From Actinomycetota bacterium (GTDB lineage: Bacteria > Actinomycetota > Acidimicrobiia > Acidimicrobiales > Ilumatobacteraceae), in the NCBI GenBank assembly GCA_030645675.1, contig JAUSLQ010000207.1, positions 29,906 to 93,905 of the forward strand: DNA of 64,000 nt, given 5' to 3'. The notes below the pieces were generated by a model, which worked only from the letters and a program-made list of their open reading frames with translations, had not been told where the DNA came from and searched no databases. Shown piece by piece: positions 62,644 to 64,000 of the stretch. The position numbers and the translations under genes are program-made. Within the stretch, counting starts at the first letter, position 1. The number at the start of each line of letters is the position of its first letter.

Positions 62644-62690
62644 GGCTGGCGGGCTGGCGGGCGAGCGGTGAGCGGTGAGCGGTGAGCGGT
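62644..62690. repeat. Short tandem repeats upstream of the M23/hydroxylase intergenic region
   Basis: Two GGCTGGCG units are followed by four perfect copies of GAGCGGT (62663-62690). They lie in the non-coding region between the M23 peptidase (leftward) and the hydroxylase (rightward). Array length may vary between strains. Confidence 0.85.
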
Positions 62691-62806
62691 GAGCATGGTG
62701 CCGGCTCGCCGCGGGCACCATGCAACCGGCTGCCCGCCGGGCACGCGCGCCGGACTCTTGAACCGGCCCGTGAACCGATCGGACAGCAGCCTGCGATAGA
62801 GAGGGC

Positions 62807-63805
62807 ATGACCTCCTCCACTCTCACCCGGGCGACGGCCGACCATGGGGCGACGGCCGGCTGTTGGGCGCCACCCGATCCTGCGGCCCGCCGGCGAGCCC
62901 CGCGCACCCGTCGCGCCAACATCCTCATCGTGCTGGCCACCGCCACCGCGCTCGGCAGCATCGCGATCGGCAACGGTGCCGTCGGTGCGATCGCCTTCCT
63001 GTTCGTCGTCTCCTGGCCGCTGGAGCGGCTGTGGCGGCGCCACCCGGTGCCGGTGCGCCGGCTGGCCTTGCGCACCGACCTGGCCTACGCGGCCGCGCAG
63101 CCGGCGCTGCAGTTCGCCGGCCTGGTCGTGGCGATAGTCGTCGGGGTGCTGTCGCTGGCGTGGCTGCCCGGCTTGCTGCTCCGGCCGTTCGTCACCGGCC
63201 TGCCACCGCTGGCGCAGATGCTGGGGGGCTTCCTGGTGTTCGACTTCCTCATCTACTGGACGCACCGGTGGGGCCATACCGTGCCCCTGTTCTGGCGCTT
63301 CCACGCGGTGCACCACAGCACCCGTCACCTCGACTGGGTGTCGGGATTCCGCGCCCACCCGTTCGACGGTGTGTTCATCGCCCCGGTGGTCGCCTTCTTC
63401 CTGGCCGCCGGCGTGGACAACCGCATCACCGGTGGGTTGGCGATCGTGCAGTTCCTGGTGGGCCTCGGCGCCCACCTGAACGTTCGCTTCCGGCTGCGCC
63501 CCCTGTGGCCGGTGGTGATGACGCCCGAGTTCCACCATTGGCACCACGAGCTGTCGCACGATGCGCACCACAGCAACTACTCCACGTTCCTGCCGCTGTG
63601 GGACATCCTCTTCGGCACCTACCGGATGCCCCGCAACCAGCGCCCGCAGCACTACGGCATCCCCGGCCCGATGCCCGACGGCATCGCGCGGCAGCTGGTG
63701 TTCCCGCTGCGCGGTCTGCGCGGCCAGTGGCGCGAGTGGCGTCGGGCTCGGCGGGTGGCGCGGGCCGCCCGCCGGTCGCACCCGCACGGCACTGCCGCGG
63801 CCTGA
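62807..63805 (+). CDS. Sterol desaturase/fatty-acid-hydroxylase family protein
   Basis: 332 aa from the ATG at 62807 behind GAGAGGG. About four membrane helices and the His clusters of the family: HRWGH near 150, HAVHHS near 165, then HHWHHE and HHSNY near 245-260. These bind a di-iron centre that hydroxylates or desaturates lipids, sterols or carotenoids. The first 40 residues are Pro/Ala/Arg-rich and may be non-core. The substrate is unknown. Confidence 0.85.
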   Translation: MTSSTLTRATADHGATAGCWAPPDPAARRRAPRTRRANILIVLATATALGSIAIGNGAVGAIAFLFVVSWPLERLWRRHPVPVRRLALRTDLAYAAAQPALQFAGLVVAIVVGVLSLAWLPGLLLRPFVTGLPPLAQMLGGFLVFDFLIYWTHRWGHTVPLFWRFHAVHHSTRHLDWVSGFRAHPFDGVFIAPVVAFFLAAGVDNRITGGLAIVQFLVGLGAHLNVRFRLRPLWPVVMTPEFHHWHHELSHDAHHSNYSTFLPLWDILFGTYRMPRNQRPQHYGIPGPMPDGIARQLVFPLRGLRGQWREWRRARRVARAARRSHPHGTAAA

Positions 63806-63825
63806 GCGTGCGAGCTGGCACGCTG

Positions 63826-64000
63826 GTGACCGTGACCGCACCCGAGCGCACCGACGCCGAACTGCTCGCCGCCGTTGCGGCGGGCGATCGGCGCGCGCTG
63901 GAGGCCCTGTACCAACGCCATGCACGCTGGCTGCTGACGCGGCTGCACCAACGCTGCAACGACGCCGACATCGTCGACTCGGCATTGCAGGACACGTTCG
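63826..64000 (+). CDS. ECF RNA polymerase sigma factor (partial, N-terminal)
   Basis: The first 58 codons, running off the window end. From the GTG at 63826 the frame reads ERTDAELLAAVAAGDRRALE, then ALYQRHARWLLTRLHQRC and DSALQDTF, the conserved sigma region 2 of extracytoplasmic-function sigma factors. A GTG at 63808 in frame is another start. Target promoters and anti-sigma factor lie outside the window. Confidence 0.8.
   Translation, partial: MTVTAPERTDAELLAAVAAGDRRALEALYQRHARWLLTRLHQRCNDADIVDSALQDTF

Noticed and set aside
62644-62690. CRISPR-like array
   Set aside because: The units are 7-8 bp and touch each other with no spacers; it is a simple tandem repeat. No CRISPR array or cas gene was seen in the window.
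62560-63985. Long N-terminal extension of the M23 peptidase frame
   Set aside because: The extension passes through the tandem repeats and is antisense to the hydroxylase; a GTG with GGAG and a signal peptide follows at 62557.

Overview
The window is high-GC, densely packed DNA from an actinobacterium. A marine or freshwater Acidimicrobiia member (Ilumatobacter-like) is my best guess. Clues are many CoA-dependent catabolic genes (enoyl-CoA hydratases, CaiB-type CoA transferase, AMP ligases, SDRs), a DUF2510 protein, PPOX-type small flavoproteins, a secreted protein ending in VRLADTR...VVGY repeats of a kind I associate with Acidimicrobiia, and frequent leaderless starts (TANNNT -10 box six bases before ATG/GTG). 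The taxon is inferred, not proven.

1-18.2 kb: an aromatic/cyclic-compound catabolic cluster. A branched-chain-amino-acid-type ABC importer (livF partial, plus a LivH-LivM-LivG triple fusion) is followed by an IclR regulator, acetoacetyl-CoA synthetase and FAH-family hydrolase. Then come an extradiol dioxygenase, three Rieske oxygenase alpha subunits (two with beta subunits), a second FAH protein, a second VOC protein, a SnoaL-like protein, an enoyl-CoA hydratase and two SDRs. A TetR gene closes the block. A near-identical palindromic promoter/operator lies before the liv operon (about 3.24 kb) and before the 17.5-11.5 kb operon next to tetR (about 17.6 kb), so one repressor probably controls uptake and ring oxidation together.

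18.2-25.1 kb: a large secreted repeat protein, an ABC-2 exporter pair, and decayed genes: an IS21 helper-like tail, a DUF6933-like remnant, an EamA fragment, and a GNAT gene with one in-frame TGA.

25.1-31.5 kb: a sulfide/persulfide module. An ArsR-rhodanese fusion repressor leads a leftward operon (DsrE, methyltransferase, LmbE/PIG-L deacetylase, a 29-aa ORF, SQR-like flavoprotein). Divergent from it are an MBL-double-rhodanese protein and an MFS transporter. Two repressor-like sites lie in the shared promoter.

31.5-41.9 kb: a copper/redox stress island. It holds a frameshifted hemerythrin gene, SHOCT, DUF2933 and Met-rich secreted proteins, an OmpR-type two-component system, a cupredoxin lipoprotein, and a CopB-type ATPase whose leaderless promoter contains a CsoR-type palindrome. 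It also holds a BlaI/CopY-type repressor with an M56 protease, a CopC-CopD fusion and a DUF305 lipoprotein, with TACA-N3-TGTA boxes at the last two promoters.

41.9-48.1 kb: two small islands stacked at tRNA-Arg(CCT). The 43-bp tRNA 3' end occurs three times. One island holds a lipoprotein and a NarL-type two-component system, the other an HTH antitoxin/PIN toxin pair. No integrase remains.

48.1-64 kb: core-like genes for acyl-CoA metabolism (two crotonase-fold proteins, acyl-CoA ligase, CoA transferase, SDRs, an HSL-type hydrolase), a cNMP-binding protein, a DUF2510 membrane protein, a CtpE-like P-type ATPase, PPOX proteins, an M23 peptidase, a sterol-desaturase-type hydroxylase and the start of an ECF sigma factor.
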